A stretch of DNA of 64,000 nucleotides from an uncultured Gammaproteobacteria bacterium (lineage in GTDB: Bacteria; Pseudomonadota; Gammaproteobacteria; UBA6429; Thiohalophilaceae). Position numbers and translations under genes: made by a program. The notes beneath the pieces are model-generated. The model saw only the letters and a program-made list of their open reading frames with translations, did not search any database and was not told the origin of the DNA. Within the stretch, counting starts at the first letter, position 1. Each line of letters opens with the position of its first letter. Below, piece after piece: positions 9,013 to 17,548 of this stretch. Where the stretch lies: assembly GCA_937967995.1 (NCBI GenBank), contig CALBTB010000010.1, positions 124,001-188,000 of the forward strand, read 5' to 3'.

Positions 9013-9692
9013 TTGGGAAATTCTTCCTGAATACGATCGTAGACGACGATATCCATGCCCTTGGCTTCCACCAGTCCGGCTTCTTCCAGGTTTTTCAGCA
9101 CCCGCCCCACGGTCTCCCGTTTGCAACCGACAATGCGCGCGATTTCCTGGCGTGAAATGTGTAACTGCATCCCTTCCGGGTGTGTCTTGGCATCCGGTTC
9201 ATAACACAGTTCATTCAGCGTGCGGGCAATGCGACCGGACACATCCATGAAGGCCAGCCGGGTAACACGACGGCTGGTCTGTAACAGACGCTGTGTCAGT
9301 TGCAGTCCCACGGCGGTCAGGATTTGCGGGTGTTCGAGTTTGAGTTCGTTATCGAATAAATCGTGCAGGCGGTTGTATTCGATCTCGGCCAGCACACAGG
9401 CGGTGCGGGCACGAATATTGGCGGTGCGCGCATTGGTTTTATAGAACAGCCCCATCTCGCCGATAAAATCGCCGGCATTGAGATAGGCGAGAATAATTTC
9501 GTTGCCGTCTTCATCACTGTCGATGACCGAGGCTGATCCTTCCTTCAGATAATACAGGTGATCGGCGGCGCCACCGGCACGCAGGATCAGGCCTTTTTTG
9601 GGGATCTCGCGCGTCTCACAATAGGACAGAAAGCGGGTGATGGCTTCCTGATTGATAACAACGACTTCTTCGTGGTCCTGGGTACGATACAT
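9009..9692 (-). CDS. crp: cAMP receptor protein (CRP/Vfr-type transcription regulator)
   Basis: A 227-residue CRP homologue. The cAMP-contact residues of E. coli CRP have counterparts: E72 as E79 and R82/S83 as R89/T90 in GEMGLFYKTNART, R123 as R135, T127/S128 as T139/S140. The DNA-reading helix KRETVGRVLK keeps the Arg, Glu and Arg that recognise TGTGA. It has a five-residue insertion after the beta roll and no Fnr-type cysteine cluster, so it should be a cAMP sensor, not an oxygen sensor. Orthology to Vfr/CRP is inferred from residue identity; a Clp-like relative responding to another nucleotide is less likely. Confidence 0.88.
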   Translation of the reverse strand: MYRTQDHEEVVVINQEAITRFLSYCETREIPKKGLILRAGGAADHLYYLKEGSASVIDSDEDGNEIILAYLNAGDFIGEMGLFYKTNARTANIRARTACVLAEIEYNRLHDLFDNELKLEHPQILTAVGLQLTQRLLQTSRRVTRLAFMDVSGRIARTLNELCYEPDAKTHPEGMQLHISRQEIARIVGCKRETVGRVLKNLEEAGLVEAKGMDIVVYDRIQEEFPN

Positions 9693-9728
9693 GATGCTAA
9701 TTACTATCGGCCCACAGGCATAAGGTCT

Positions 9729-10628
9729 TTAAGGTTTTGGCCATAACCAGGCCGCCCCCCGGACACCGCTGGAATCGCCGTGTTCAGGCGGGGTTAGCTG
9801 GGTGTCGACCCGGTCCGAGAACACATATTTTGACCAGATGGCCGGCACCTGCTCATACAGCAGGCCCAGGTTGGACAGGCCGCCACCCAGCACGATGACA
9901 TCCGGGTCCAGCACATTAATCACTGCGGCCAGCGCACGTGCCAGCCTGTCCACATAATCGCTCATGATTTGCTGAGCCAGAGGCTCACCGGCCTGCATGG
10001 CTGCGACCACATCTTCACCGCGTTCGGCCTTGCCACCCGCGGTGACGTATTGCTGTGTCAGGCCGGTGCCCGATAAAAACGTTTCAATACAACCTTGCTG
10101 GCCGCAATAACAGGCCGGGCCGGGTCGCTCGTCATCGCGTGGCCAGGGCAACGGATTATGTCCCCATTCACCACCGATAGCATTTTTACCCACGATGATC
10201 TGACGGTTGATGCAGATGCCACCTCCCGTCCCGGTACCGATGATCACACCAAATACAACCTGAGCATCGCGTGCGGCGCCATCCACGGCTTCGGACATCA
10301 CAAAACAGTTGGCATCGTTACTGACACGAACTTCACGCTTTAACAACTCGCCAATATCCCGATCAAATGGTTTGCCAATCAACCAGGTCGAGTTGGCATT
10401 TTTGACCAGACCGGTTGCCGGTGAGATGGCGCCGGGAATACCGATGCCGACCGTTCCGGTTTGTTGCGTGTGTTGTTCTAAATAATTGACGAGTTCAACG
10501 ATGGTGTTGAGTGTGGCCGGGTAATCACCACGTGGCGTAACGACGCGATGTCGAACCAAGGTTTGTCCGGTATCGTCGAGGGCAATGCCTTCAATCTTGG
10601 TCCCACCCAGATCGATACCGATACGCAT
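9729..10628 (-). CDS. mak: ROK-family fructokinase (Mak-like)
   Basis: Phosphorylates fructose (and perhaps related hexoses) with ATP. Starting at the ATG at 10628 it has 299 residues: the ATP loop IGIDLGGTKIEG, the ROK zinc motif in CYCGQQGCIETFLSG preceded by WGHNPLPWP, and a second nucleotide motif VIIGTGTGGG. The C terminus HGDSSGVRGAAWLWP is essentially that of E. coli Mak. The frame is open a further 17 codons upstream, but the ATG overlaps the cupin stop by one base (TAATG), indicating translational coupling. Confidence 0.9.
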   Translation of the reverse strand: MRIGIDLGGTKIEGIALDDTGQTLVRHRVVTPRGDYPATLNTIVELVNYLEQHTQQTGTVGIGIPGAISPATGLVKNANSTWLIGKPFDRDIGELLKREVRVSNDANCFVMSEAVDGAARDAQVVFGVIIGTGTGGGICINRQIIVGKNAIGGEWGHNPLPWPRDDERPGPACYCGQQGCIETFLSGTGLTQQYVTAGGKAERGEDVVAAMQAGEPLAQQIMSDYVDRLARALAAVINVLDPDVIVLGGGLSNLGLLYEQVPAIWSKYVFSDRVDTQLTPPEHGDSSGVRGAAWLWPKP

Positions 10629-10987
10629 TAGTCGAGTAATTCTGTGTCGTCGTGAGAATAGGGTGGTGCACAGCAACACAGGATGTGCAGGTTATCGTGT
10701 CCGGCGTTTTCAATACAGTGTGGTGTGCCAGGTGGTATACAGACAGTATCGCCGACCTGCACAGTAAATGTTTCGTTAGCCAGTGTCATGACACCCTGAC
10801 CGCGCGTGATGTGATACAGCTCTTCACTCTTATGATGACGGTGCAGTGTTGTACGTTGACCCGGTGCGACGATGGCCTCGGCCAGGCTCTGCTGTTGATT
10901 ACCGTGCTGGTCGGGATGCATCAATTCACGAATCTGTGAGCCATCCTTGGTGGTGTAAACAGGGAGCTGCTCGTAACGGGTCGGCAT
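10628..10987 (-). CDS. Cupin-domain protein
   Basis: A 119-residue single-domain cupin. Motif 1 is HRHHKSEELYHITRGQG (His, His, Glu metal ligands) and motif 2 PPGTPHCIENAG (third His). Such small cupins are often sugar-phosphate isomerase-like or metal-sensing proteins; no substrate can be assigned. It lies between the PrcB-like gene (2-nt gap) and mak (1-nt overlap), so a link to sugar metabolism is possible. The C-terminal tail includes three adjacent Cys (ILCCCAPP), unusual for the family. Confidence 0.85.
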   Translation of the reverse strand: MPTRYEQLPVYTTKDGSQIRELMHPDQHGNQQQSLAEAIVAPGQRTTLHRHHKSEELYHITRGQGVMTLANETFTVQVGDTVCIPPGTPHCIENAGHDNLHILCCCAPPYSHDDTELLD

Positions 10988-10989
10988 GA

Positions 10990-11445
10990 TTATTTATAAA
11001 AATGATAGCGCACGGGTTTATCGGTTTTTGAAATCGCCACCATCATAAACGGTTGCGTCAGTGCCATGGTACGCAGGCTGTCGCGGGCGGGTCGAATCAG
11101 CTGCACCAGCACATCGACATGCGTTTCCTGCTCACGAATTTTTTCGATGCGAATATCAAACCCGCCGGTGCGTTGTTCACCCATAAACACCGCCAGCACG
11201 GTACGTGAATCAAAGTCAATACGCGGCGGTGGGGTTTGTGTGTATTGATTGTGGATGGACCAGAAATCGAGAAATTGTCGTGCCGTATTGAATTCAAACG
11301 AACGCGCCATGGTAAAACCACTGTGCTGGCCATGAGCGATCACCTCAAAGGGTGTTAAATCCGAAGCAGGATTTTCCTGGGTTGGTGCGCAGGCTACCAG
11401 CCATACCAGCATCAGGCCGGTTGTCAGCGGCCTGCTGAATCTCAT
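10990..11445 (-). CDS. Lipoprotein with PrcB-type C-terminal domain
   Basis: A 151-residue protein with a lipoprotein signal: MRFSRPLTTGLMLVWLVAC, lipobox LVAC with Cys19. The C-terminal half carries the PrcB signature VLAVFMGEQRTGGFDIRIEKI, named from the protein that inhibits or modulates the treponemal PrcA/PrtP dentilisin protease. The molecular function in proteobacteria is not established. Its ATG overlaps the rof stop by 4 nt. Confidence 0.75.
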   Translation of the reverse strand: MRFSRPLTTGLMLVWLVACAPTQENPASDLTPFEVIAHGQHSGFTMARSFEFNTARQFLDFWSIHNQYTQTPPPRIDFDSRTVLAVFMGEQRTGGFDIRIEKIREQETHVDVLVQLIRPARDSLRTMALTQPFMMVAISKTDKPVRYHFYK

Positions 11446-11711
11446 GTACGTATGGCCTCTTTGACGTCGCTATGTTCGATTTTATCCAGGCGTATCTGAT
11501 GCATTTCACCGTCGTTGGTCTGACCAACGAGAAATTCCTGTGAGTTGCTGGTTTTCAGATCCAGTGGCAGCACCTTGCCGATATGCGGTTGGTCATGTTC
11601 ATCACGCCAGACCAGTTGCAACATGACACGATGCATGATGGCAAGTTCATACTCGCTGTGTAATCCGCAACTGATGGGCTTGTATGGGTCGTTTCTGTCA
11701 GTCATTTTCAC
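11442..11711 (-). CDS. rof: Rho-binding antiterminator (Rof-like)
   Basis: An 89-residue protein whose opening YKPISCGLHSEYELA and later EMHQIRLDKIEHSD align with Rof (YaeO), which binds transcription terminator Rho and reduces termination. Two near-equivalent start codons exist (11711 and 11705). It overlaps the end of the CPXCG gene by 14 nt from the first, 8 from the second. Identification is by pattern memory and is moderate. Confidence 0.75.
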   Translation of the reverse strand: MKMTDRNDPYKPISCGLHSEYELAIMHRVMLQLVWRDEHDQPHIGKVLPLDLKTSNSQEFLVGQTNDGEMHQIRLDKIEHSDVKEAIRT

Positions 11712-11886
11712 GCCGGGTTGTTACTGTAGGTTGAGAATCCATTGTATCAAGCTCGACTCGAAAAAGAACGGGTTGACAGCAGATCTGGCAATCTTCGGTA
11801 TATTCCTGATTGCCGGCGCTGATGTCGATCAGTGCCGTAAAGGGTTCGCCGCAGTAAGGGCAATAAACCGTGTGTTCGTCGAGCAT
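11698..11886 (-). CDS. CPXCG-motif cysteine-rich small protein
   Basis: A 62-residue protein with two metal-binding pairs: CPYCGEPF near the start and CQICCQPV mid-protein, separated by an acidic linker ending YTEDC. This is the CPXCG family, small presumed zinc-ribbon proteins of unknown role that are widespread in gammaproteobacteria. It begins 1 nt after hemW and overlaps rof, so it is in the same transcript. Confidence 0.85.
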   Translation of the reverse strand: MLDEHTVYCPYCGEPFTALIDISAGNQEYTEDCQICCQPVLFRVELDTMDSQPTVTTRREND

Positions 11887-11887
11887 A

Positions 11888-13048
11888 TCAGTCGGGCAGG
11901 AACAGTTCAGTCAGCTCATTTAAATATTGTAGACCGGTTTGTGTCGGTGTGATGCGTTTCAGTTCCCATTCGATCAGGCCTCTTTGCTCCGCTGTTTTCA
12001 GAATTGGCTCGATGTTTGTTATCGGCCCGCCAGTGCGCAGCGTTAATATTTCGGTGTCAAAGCCTTCAATGAGCCGTAATGCATTGAGCATAAACTCAAA
12101 CTGGCTGGTGCGCAGGTCCGGTGATTCTTCGCCGGCAATCATGTCCTGAGGGACACGGGCAGCGAGATAATCACGCGGGTTTTTGACGTGGTGTGTGCGG
12201 ATAATGCGTTGCGCATGCGCATCGGTACGTTTGCCGTGCGCACCGGCACCGATGGCCAGGTAATCACCATACAACCAGTAGTTCAGGTTATGTACGCTGC
12301 GTGCACCGTGCCGTGCAAAGGCGGAAATTTCATAACGTTCATAGCCGGCCAGGGCAAGCTGCTCGCGGCACTCGGTTTCGATGTCGATAATGGAATCGTC
12401 ATTTGGTAACAGCGGCGGGTAGCGATGGAACAGGGTGTTGGGTTCAATGGTCAGTTGGTAATGGGACAGGTGTGTTGGTGACAGGGCCAGTGCACACTGT
12501 ATATCGCCCCTGGCTTCACCTACGGTTTGCCCCGGCAGGCCGTACATCAGGTCCAGGTTAATATTTTCAAATTCCGCCTTGTGTGCCATTTCTACTGCCT
12601 TGATGGCTTCTTTGGCGGAGTGAATTCGTCCCAGTTGTTGCAGGTGTGCATTATTAAAACTCTGAATACCGATCGAGAGCCGGTTAACACCGGCTTCACG
12701 AAATCCGGAAAACTTTGCCTGTTCGGCTGTTCCGGGATTGGCTTCCAGTGTGATTTCGATTGTGGGGTTCAGGTTGAGCCGGGCGCGACAGGCGGACAAT
12801 AAACTGTCGATGGCGTCCGGACTAAACAGGCTGGGTGTGCCGCCACCGATGAAAATACTTTGTATGGATCGTCCCCACACCTGCGGAAGCTGTTGATCCA
12901 GATCGCGTAGCAACGCATCGATGTAATCCTGTTCCGGTATGCCATCACGTGATTCGTGTGAATTAAAGTCACAGTACGGACATTTTCTGACACACCACGG
13001 CAGGTGAATATACAGCGATAAAGGTGGCAACTCGGCGAACTGTTGCAT
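11888..13048 (-). CDS. hemW: Radical SAM heme chaperone HemW
   Basis: A 386-residue protein. The radical-SAM cysteines are in CVRKCPYCDF (Cys-x3-Cys-x2-Cys), preceded by LYIHLPWC; GGGTPSLF and LEANPGT follow. It lacks the extra N-terminal elements of true oxygen-independent coproporphyrinogen oxidase HemN and matches the HemW group, which binds heme and delivers it to respiratory enzymes. That role suits the two heme-copper oxidases in the window. The start codon overlaps the FHA gene stop (TAATG). In E. coli the equivalent gene follows rdgB; here two extra genes separate them. Confidence 0.95.
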   Translation of the reverse strand: MQQFAELPPLSLYIHLPWCVRKCPYCDFNSHESRDGIPEQDYIDALLRDLDQQLPQVWGRSIQSIFIGGGTPSLFSPDAIDSLLSACRARLNLNPTIEITLEANPGTAEQAKFSGFREAGVNRLSIGIQSFNNAHLQQLGRIHSAKEAIKAVEMAHKAEFENINLDLMYGLPGQTVGEARGDIQCALALSPTHLSHYQLTIEPNTLFHRYPPLLPNDDSIIDIETECREQLALAGYERYEISAFARHGARSVHNLNYWLYGDYLAIGAGAHGKRTDAHAQRIIRTHHVKNPRDYLAARVPQDMIAGEESPDLRTSQFEFMLNALRLIEGFDTEILTLRTGGPITNIEPILKTAEQRGLIEWELKRITPTQTGLQYLNELTELFLPD

Positions 13049-14016
13049 TACTTGTCTTGTGTTGGAATATCAAACACCGACAGGGCGTGAGTCTGTTCAA
13101 AAAAGTTACTGGCCGTTGTGGCAGGTGTCACGGCAAAGGCCGGTGGTTTCATAATACCGGAAAACACCGGGCTGCTTTCATACTGCGGTTCATTCACAAA
13201 TGCAATCAGATAGGCGACGCCGACAACCAGCCCCGCCGTTATGGTAGAAACATAACGGGTCTTGCGCCGGGTGAAATGCGTACTCTGACGCAGGTGTCCG
13301 TACAGTAACAGGATCGTAAAGGCCAGGTCTGAAACAATGGTCAGGTAGCCATCCAGCCCGGCATGCGGAAAGTTAAATTCAATATATTCAAAACTTGTTT
13401 CAATAAAATAAAACGCACTTAACAGTCCACACACAACAATGGCATGGTAGGCGAAATAAAACGAGTGGGTAATCACCTTGCTGATAATGGACCAGACCAG
13501 GGCCCACAGTACGACGATGATCAACACCGGTAAAATGGCACCTATGATCTGGTTGGTATTGACCTCGGTAACGGTTTGCACATACTGATCACCCGCGAGA
13601 ATTGCCGCCAGTAAAACGAAAATGATCGGCATACTCAGGATATTGGTCATCATGAAGTGCAGTTGTGAGGGTTTGCCGTGGTCGATAACGGTTTCCTTCA
13701 CCGGCCAGGATTCCGATCGAATACGAATATCAGTATGACCGAGACGAATTCGCTGATTTTCTTCCACGGCGATGATGTCATGTTTAGTAATCGGGTGCAG
13801 GGTGAATACACCGTTCTCACTTTTCAGATCGGTAATCATGACGTGGCCGCCGCCATCCTGCATGATTTCAATATGCTCCGGTGACACAAATGGATCATCG
13901 ATAATAATATCGTTACGATAAGAGCGCCCGATGCGTGCCGGTAGTTGTGTTATCTTGTGCCGCTCACGGACCTTCCCGAAGCGATCCAGTATCTCGATGA
14001 TTATTGGCGCTTCCAA
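13048..14016 (-). CDS. FHA-domain protein with five membrane helices
   Basis: A 322-residue protein. Residues about 20 to 95 form a forkhead-associated domain with the phosphothreonine-binding residues present: ARIGRSYRND, VSPEHIEI and LKSENGVF. About five hydrophobic helices follow (around MPIIFVLLAAILAG, ILPVLIIVVLWALVW, AIVVCGLLSAFYF, LAFTILLLYG, ITAGLVVGVAYLIAF), so the FHA domain is cytosolic and tethered. It overlaps the trypsin-like protease gene by 16 nt and is downstream of the kinase and phosphatase genes. Reading a phosphorylated kinase target and passing a signal to the membrane or periplasm is inference. Confidence 0.85.
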   Translation of the reverse strand: MEAPIIIEILDRFGKVRERHKITQLPARIGRSYRNDIIIDDPFVSPEHIEIMQDGGGHVMITDLKSENGVFTLHPITKHDIIAVEENQRIRLGHTDIRIRSESWPVKETVIDHGKPSQLHFMMTNILSMPIIFVLLAAILAGDQYVQTVTEVNTNQIIGAILPVLIIVVLWALVWSIISKVITHSFYFAYHAIVVCGLLSAFYFIETSFEYIEFNFPHAGLDGYLTIVSDLAFTILLLYGHLRQSTHFTRRKTRYVSTITAGLVVGVAYLIAFVNEPQYESSPVFSGIMKPPAFAVTPATTASNFFEQTHALSVFDIPTQDK

Positions 14017-15266
14017 CTGAATGTCTCCAGGTAATGTTGGCTGAAACTGACGGCGTTTTCGTAACTCACCCCGGCCAGCACCAGTGTTGTGACAAATCCT
14101 TTGCGTTTGTCCGTCAGGCTGGCGGCATTGAGCACCATGTCATAGATACCACGGAATTTTTTATATTCACGCAGGCAGAATGCAACTTTTAGCTTGATGT
14201 CATTTTGTAATACAAAATCTGTTTTGCACTGGTATTCAGTGTGGTCGTCCTTATGGCTACCGAGCGAAGTGGATGGAGTCGAAAAACTGGACTGCATCAG
14301 CGCGGCAAAGCGAAATGCATTCATGTCTTCGCTTTCAAGATTGATATGCGTATATTTGATATCACCGGTCGACAGGCGGTTATTCAGATAGATATCGTTC
14401 TTGGTAGCGCAGTAACTGTTGGATTTTTTATAGAGACCATCCGCGTCCCTGGAGTCACCCCAGCAGGTAATGTAATCGGCGATTCGGGCCGGTATCATGA
14501 AGTCGCCCAGCTGTTTGGTCGGAAAGGGTTTTGCCAGTAACGCTGTCATATAACGGTTCTGGTTTTCATACAGTTGCTGGCGAATTATATCGATGAAATC
14601 TTTATTCGTAGCAGTTTTGTGTTCCATGATCAGCGTACTGAGAAATTTGGCCGGGACCAGGAAACCAATACTGTTGCCGGCCGTGGCCACGTTGACGCCG
14701 ACAATTGCTCCTTCCTCATCAATCGATGGTCCACCGCTCATGCCGGGATTGAGTGCACTGGATAACAGAATCCGTTCATGCATGGTGTCATCGGTGACAC
14801 CGTTATAGGTGCCTTCAACTATGGTCATACCAAGATCGAGAGGATTACCCAGTGTGTAGATGCGTACGCCTTTGTCCAGTGGTACATCGCGAATGTGCAG
14901 GAACGGTGTGTCGGTAAAGTCACCACTTAGCAGGGCCAGGTCATGGATCACATCCACATGTAAGAGTTTGGCCGGATAGATCTGGTTGTCATGGGTGACA
15001 TACTCAATGCGGTACTGTTCGGGTTTAAAGACGTGTTTCGAGATAACATGATAATTGGTGGCAATCGTGCCATCGGTGTCAATATAGAAACCACTACCAA
15101 TTGTGGATTTGGAATTGGTGGATTTATCAATTATACGAATTTGCAGCAGACGATCCTTGAACGAGCGAAACACGTCTTCGGTTTTGGCAGCCTGGGCGTG
15201 AACAGCAGCAAACAGGCCGCACAGAGCGAGTAACGCGACGAACCATCTAGCTGGTTTATTTAGCAT
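14001..15266 (-). CDS. Exported trypsin-like serine protease
   Basis: A 421-residue protein with a signal peptide (FVALLALCGLFAAVHAQA). An S1/S1C-type fold follows with triad His73 (TNYHVI), Asp109 (VIHDLALL) and Ser177 (NPGMSGGPS). Unlike DegP it has no recognisable PDZ domain; the C-terminal 200 residues are unassigned and include an odd pair of cysteines around ADYITCWGDS...YCATKND. It should act in the periplasm. It is translationally linked to the FHA membrane protein gene, 20 nt downstream of rdgB, and may be regulated by or act with the FHA partner. Confidence 0.88.
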   Translation of the reverse strand: MLNKPARWFVALLALCGLFAAVHAQAAKTEDVFRSFKDRLLQIRIIDKSTNSKSTIGSGFYIDTDGTIATNYHVISKHVFKPEQYRIEYVTHDNQIYPAKLLHVDVIHDLALLSGDFTDTPFLHIRDVPLDKGVRIYTLGNPLDLGMTIVEGTYNGVTDDTMHERILLSSALNPGMSGGPSIDEEGAIVGVNVATAGNSIGFLVPAKFLSTLIMEHKTATNKDFIDIIRQQLYENQNRYMTALLAKPFPTKQLGDFMIPARIADYITCWGDSRDADGLYKKSNSYCATKNDIYLNNRLSTGDIKYTHINLESEDMNAFRFAALMQSSFSTPSTSLGSHKDDHTEYQCKTDFVLQNDIKLKVAFCLREYKKFRGIYDMVLNAASLTDKRKGFVTTLVLAGVSYENAVSFSQHYLETFSWKRQ

Positions 15267-15286
15267 ACCGGGTCAGTCCATTGGTC

Positions 15287-15883
15287 TTAGTGTGACTTTT
15301 TAAGTTTTTCTACTAAACATTTTAGCGCCTGTCCGCGGTGACTCAATGCGTTTTTACGTTCCGGCGCCAGTTGTGCCGAGGTGCACTTTTGTGCCGGCAG
15401 GTAAAATATCGGGTCATAACCGAAACCGTTGTCCCCGCGGGGTGACTCGATTATCTGTCCTTCCCAGGTACCCTGGCAGATCAAGGGTGTCGGGTCATCG
15501 GCATGTTGCATGAATACCATCAGGCACTGAAAGCGGGCCGAGCGGGGTGCGTCGGGAAGGGCGCTCATGTCTTTGAGCAGTTTTTGCAGGTTTTGTTCAT
15601 CACTGGCACCGGGTCCGGCATAGCGCGCCGAATAGATACCGGGTGCACCCTTTAATGCATCGACCTCGATGCCGGAGTCGTCCGCCAGGGCTGGCAGGTT
15701 TGTATGTCGGGCTGCGTTTCTCGCCTTGAGCAGGGCGTTTTCCACAAAGCTGAGGCCGGTTTCCTCGACCTCCGGTACGTTGAAGTCTGACTGGGAGACC
15801 ACTTCGATGTCGAGTCCGCTCAGCAACTGGTTTATCTCACGTACCTTGCCCGGGTTATTGCTGGCGAGCACAATTTTTTTCAT
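15287..15883 (-). CDS. rdgB: dITP/XTP pyrophosphatase RdgB
   Basis: A 198-residue Ham1-family enzyme that removes non-canonical purine nucleoside triphosphates. It begins VLASNNPGKVREIN, has the metal-binding segment ALADDSGIEVDAL and GIYSARYAG, and later GDNGFGYDPIF and LSHRGQAL. Length equals E. coli RdgB (197). It follows rph by 5 nt, the conserved pairing. Confidence 0.97.
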   Translation of the reverse strand: MKKIVLASNNPGKVREINQLLSGLDIEVVSQSDFNVPEVEETGLSFVENALLKARNAARHTNLPALADDSGIEVDALKGAPGIYSARYAGPGASDEQNLQKLLKDMSALPDAPRSARFQCLMVFMQHADDPTPLICQGTWEGQIIESPRGDNGFGYDPIFYLPAQKCTSAQLAPERKNALSHRGQALKCLVEKLKKSH

Positions 15884-15888
15884 AAACC

Positions 15889-16602
15889 TTACGCCAGTGC
15901 TTCGCGTTGTTTGTCTATCAACACGGCAATGGCATTGCGACCCAGTGCCAGCATCTGTTTCAGTTCGTCATCGCTGAAGGCGGCCCCTTCGGCGGTGCCC
16001 TGAATTTCGATAAACCCGCCAGTATCATTCATGACAATATTCATATCGGTTTCGCAATTGGAATCTTCCGGGTAATCCAGGTCCGCAATCGGGGTACCAG
16101 CATAAATACCGACCGAGATAGAGGCGACGTGATGAATGATCGGGCTGGCTTTAATCAGTTTTTTATCCAGCATGTGATTAATGGCATCGGCCAGTGCCAC
16201 GAAACCGCCGGTAATTGATGCGGTGCGGGTGCCGCCATCAGCCTGTAATACATCACAGTCAATCGTAATCGTGTGTTCACCCAGTGTCTTGAGATCGACG
16301 GCAGCGCGCAGGGAGCGACCAATCAGGCGCTGGATTTCCATGGTGCGGCCACCCTGCTTGCCCCTGGCGGATTCACGGTGCATGCGGCTGCCGGTGGAGC
16401 GGGGTAACATGCCATACTCCGCCGTAACCCAGCCCTGACCGCTGCCTTTGAGAAAACCGGGCACACGCTCTTCCACACTGGCATTACACAGCACTTGTGT
16501 ATCGCCAAACTCGACAAGTACCGAGCCTTCGGCATGTTTGGTGTAACGTCGTGTAATGTTGACCTGACGGATTTCATCAGGCGCTCTGCCACTTGGGCGC
16601 AT
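15889..16602 (-). CDS. rph: Ribonuclease PH
   Basis: A 237-residue phosphorolytic 3' exoribonuclease that trims tRNA 3' ends. It starts MRPSGRAPDEIRQVNITR, has RGKQGGRTMEIQRLIGRSLRA and ITIDCDVLQADGGTRTASI; the phosphate-binding Arg and catalytic Asp region (PIADLDYPEDSNCETDMN) is complete. It lies 74 nt downstream of the PP2C gene, so the run from the kinase may be one transcript, with a possible internal promoter. Confidence 0.97.
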   Translation of the reverse strand: MRPSGRAPDEIRQVNITRRYTKHAEGSVLVEFGDTQVLCNASVEERVPGFLKGSGQGWVTAEYGMLPRSTGSRMHRESARGKQGGRTMEIQRLIGRSLRAAVDLKTLGEHTITIDCDVLQADGGTRTASITGGFVALADAINHMLDKKLIKASPIIHHVASISVGIYAGTPIADLDYPEDSNCETDMNIVMNDTGGFIEIQGTAEGAAFSDDELKQMLALGRNAIAVLIDKQREALA

Positions 16603-16676
16603 AGGACTGCCTCATTCGGTTGTTAAAAAGCGGGGTAACAAGGATAAACGGACTGCCAGGCAGATGCCAGTCGTGA

Positions 16677-17546
16677 TTATTTGAGTTCGTGCTCGTATAG
16701 TTTGATGGTCGACTCGATCACATCAATGGCATTTTGCACCGGGTCCATGTTGGTGACGGCCGAGACGGGCTTGTTTTCTGCATCTTTGAGTGCACGGCCG
16801 ATTAATTGCAGGGACATAATCTGAATTGCCACCGCGGTGATATTGTCGGAATTGGGGTAACTTTCCTTTTCAGCTTCCTCGGCAATTCCGGACAGGGCGT
16901 CGCTCAGTCTGCCGTCCTGGATTTTGACGCCCATTTTCATATCGTCCATGGGTTCCCACATACCATCGGTGCATAACATGATGATGTCGCCGGAATGCAG
17001 TTCAACTTCATTACTTACCGTGACTTCCGGAATGTTATCGGACATGCCGATGCAACGAGTCATGTAATTGCGTAACGGGTGATTGGCGCGCTTGTCGTGA
17101 GAGATTTTGCCGTGCTGATAGAGTTTTTCGACAAACGAATGATCCTTGGTGCGATAGATTGGCACACCGCCACGAAACAGGTACAGGCGACTGTCTCCGA
17201 CATGCGCCCACCATGCCTTGCCATTTTGAATGAGACAAAGTACGGCGGTGGTACCGGGATTAACCGGTGGTTCCTGTTTCTTACCGCCATCCACCACTGA
17301 AAAATGTGCACGATGTAATGCACGGGTCATAAATTCTTTGGGCCGTTTGATCGGTAACTGGGCGTTTGAGAATTCATCGCTCACAGTATCGACCAGTGTC
17401 TGTGAAGCAAATTCACCCCCGGCCCGGCCGCCGAGTCCGTCGCCGAGTACCAGTAACACGACATTGTCACGCTCCAGCGCCGCGAGTCGATCCTGGTTAA
17501 TCTCCCGGTTGCCTAGCCTGCTGGTTTTGCCAATGACGTACTGCAT
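16677..17546 (-). CDS. PP2C-family Ser/Thr phosphatase
   Basis: A 289-residue metal-dependent phosphatase with all core motifs: REINQDR near the start, LGDGLGGRAGGEFAS (metal Asp), WAHVGDSRLYLFR, IIMLCTDGMWEPM and PNSDNITAVAI. It is cytosolic with no membrane segment. The gene begins 2 nt after the kinase stop, so kinase and phosphatase form a classic opposing pair. Its residue His/Arg pattern REINQDRLAALERDN is like the Stp1/PrpC group. Confidence 0.92.
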   Translation of the reverse strand: MQYVIGKTSRLGNREINQDRLAALERDNVVLLVLGDGLGGRAGGEFASQTLVDTVSDEFSNAQLPIKRPKEFMTRALHRAHFSVVDGGKKQEPPVNPGTTAVLCLIQNGKAWWAHVGDSRLYLFRGGVPIYRTKDHSFVEKLYQHGKISHDKRANHPLRNYMTRCIGMSDNIPEVTVSNEVELHSGDIIMLCTDGMWEPMDDMKMGVKIQDGRLSDALSGIAEEAEKESYPNSDNITAVAIQIMSLQLIGRALKDAENKPVSAVTNMDPVQNAIDVIESTIKLYEHELK

Positions 17547-17548
17547 AG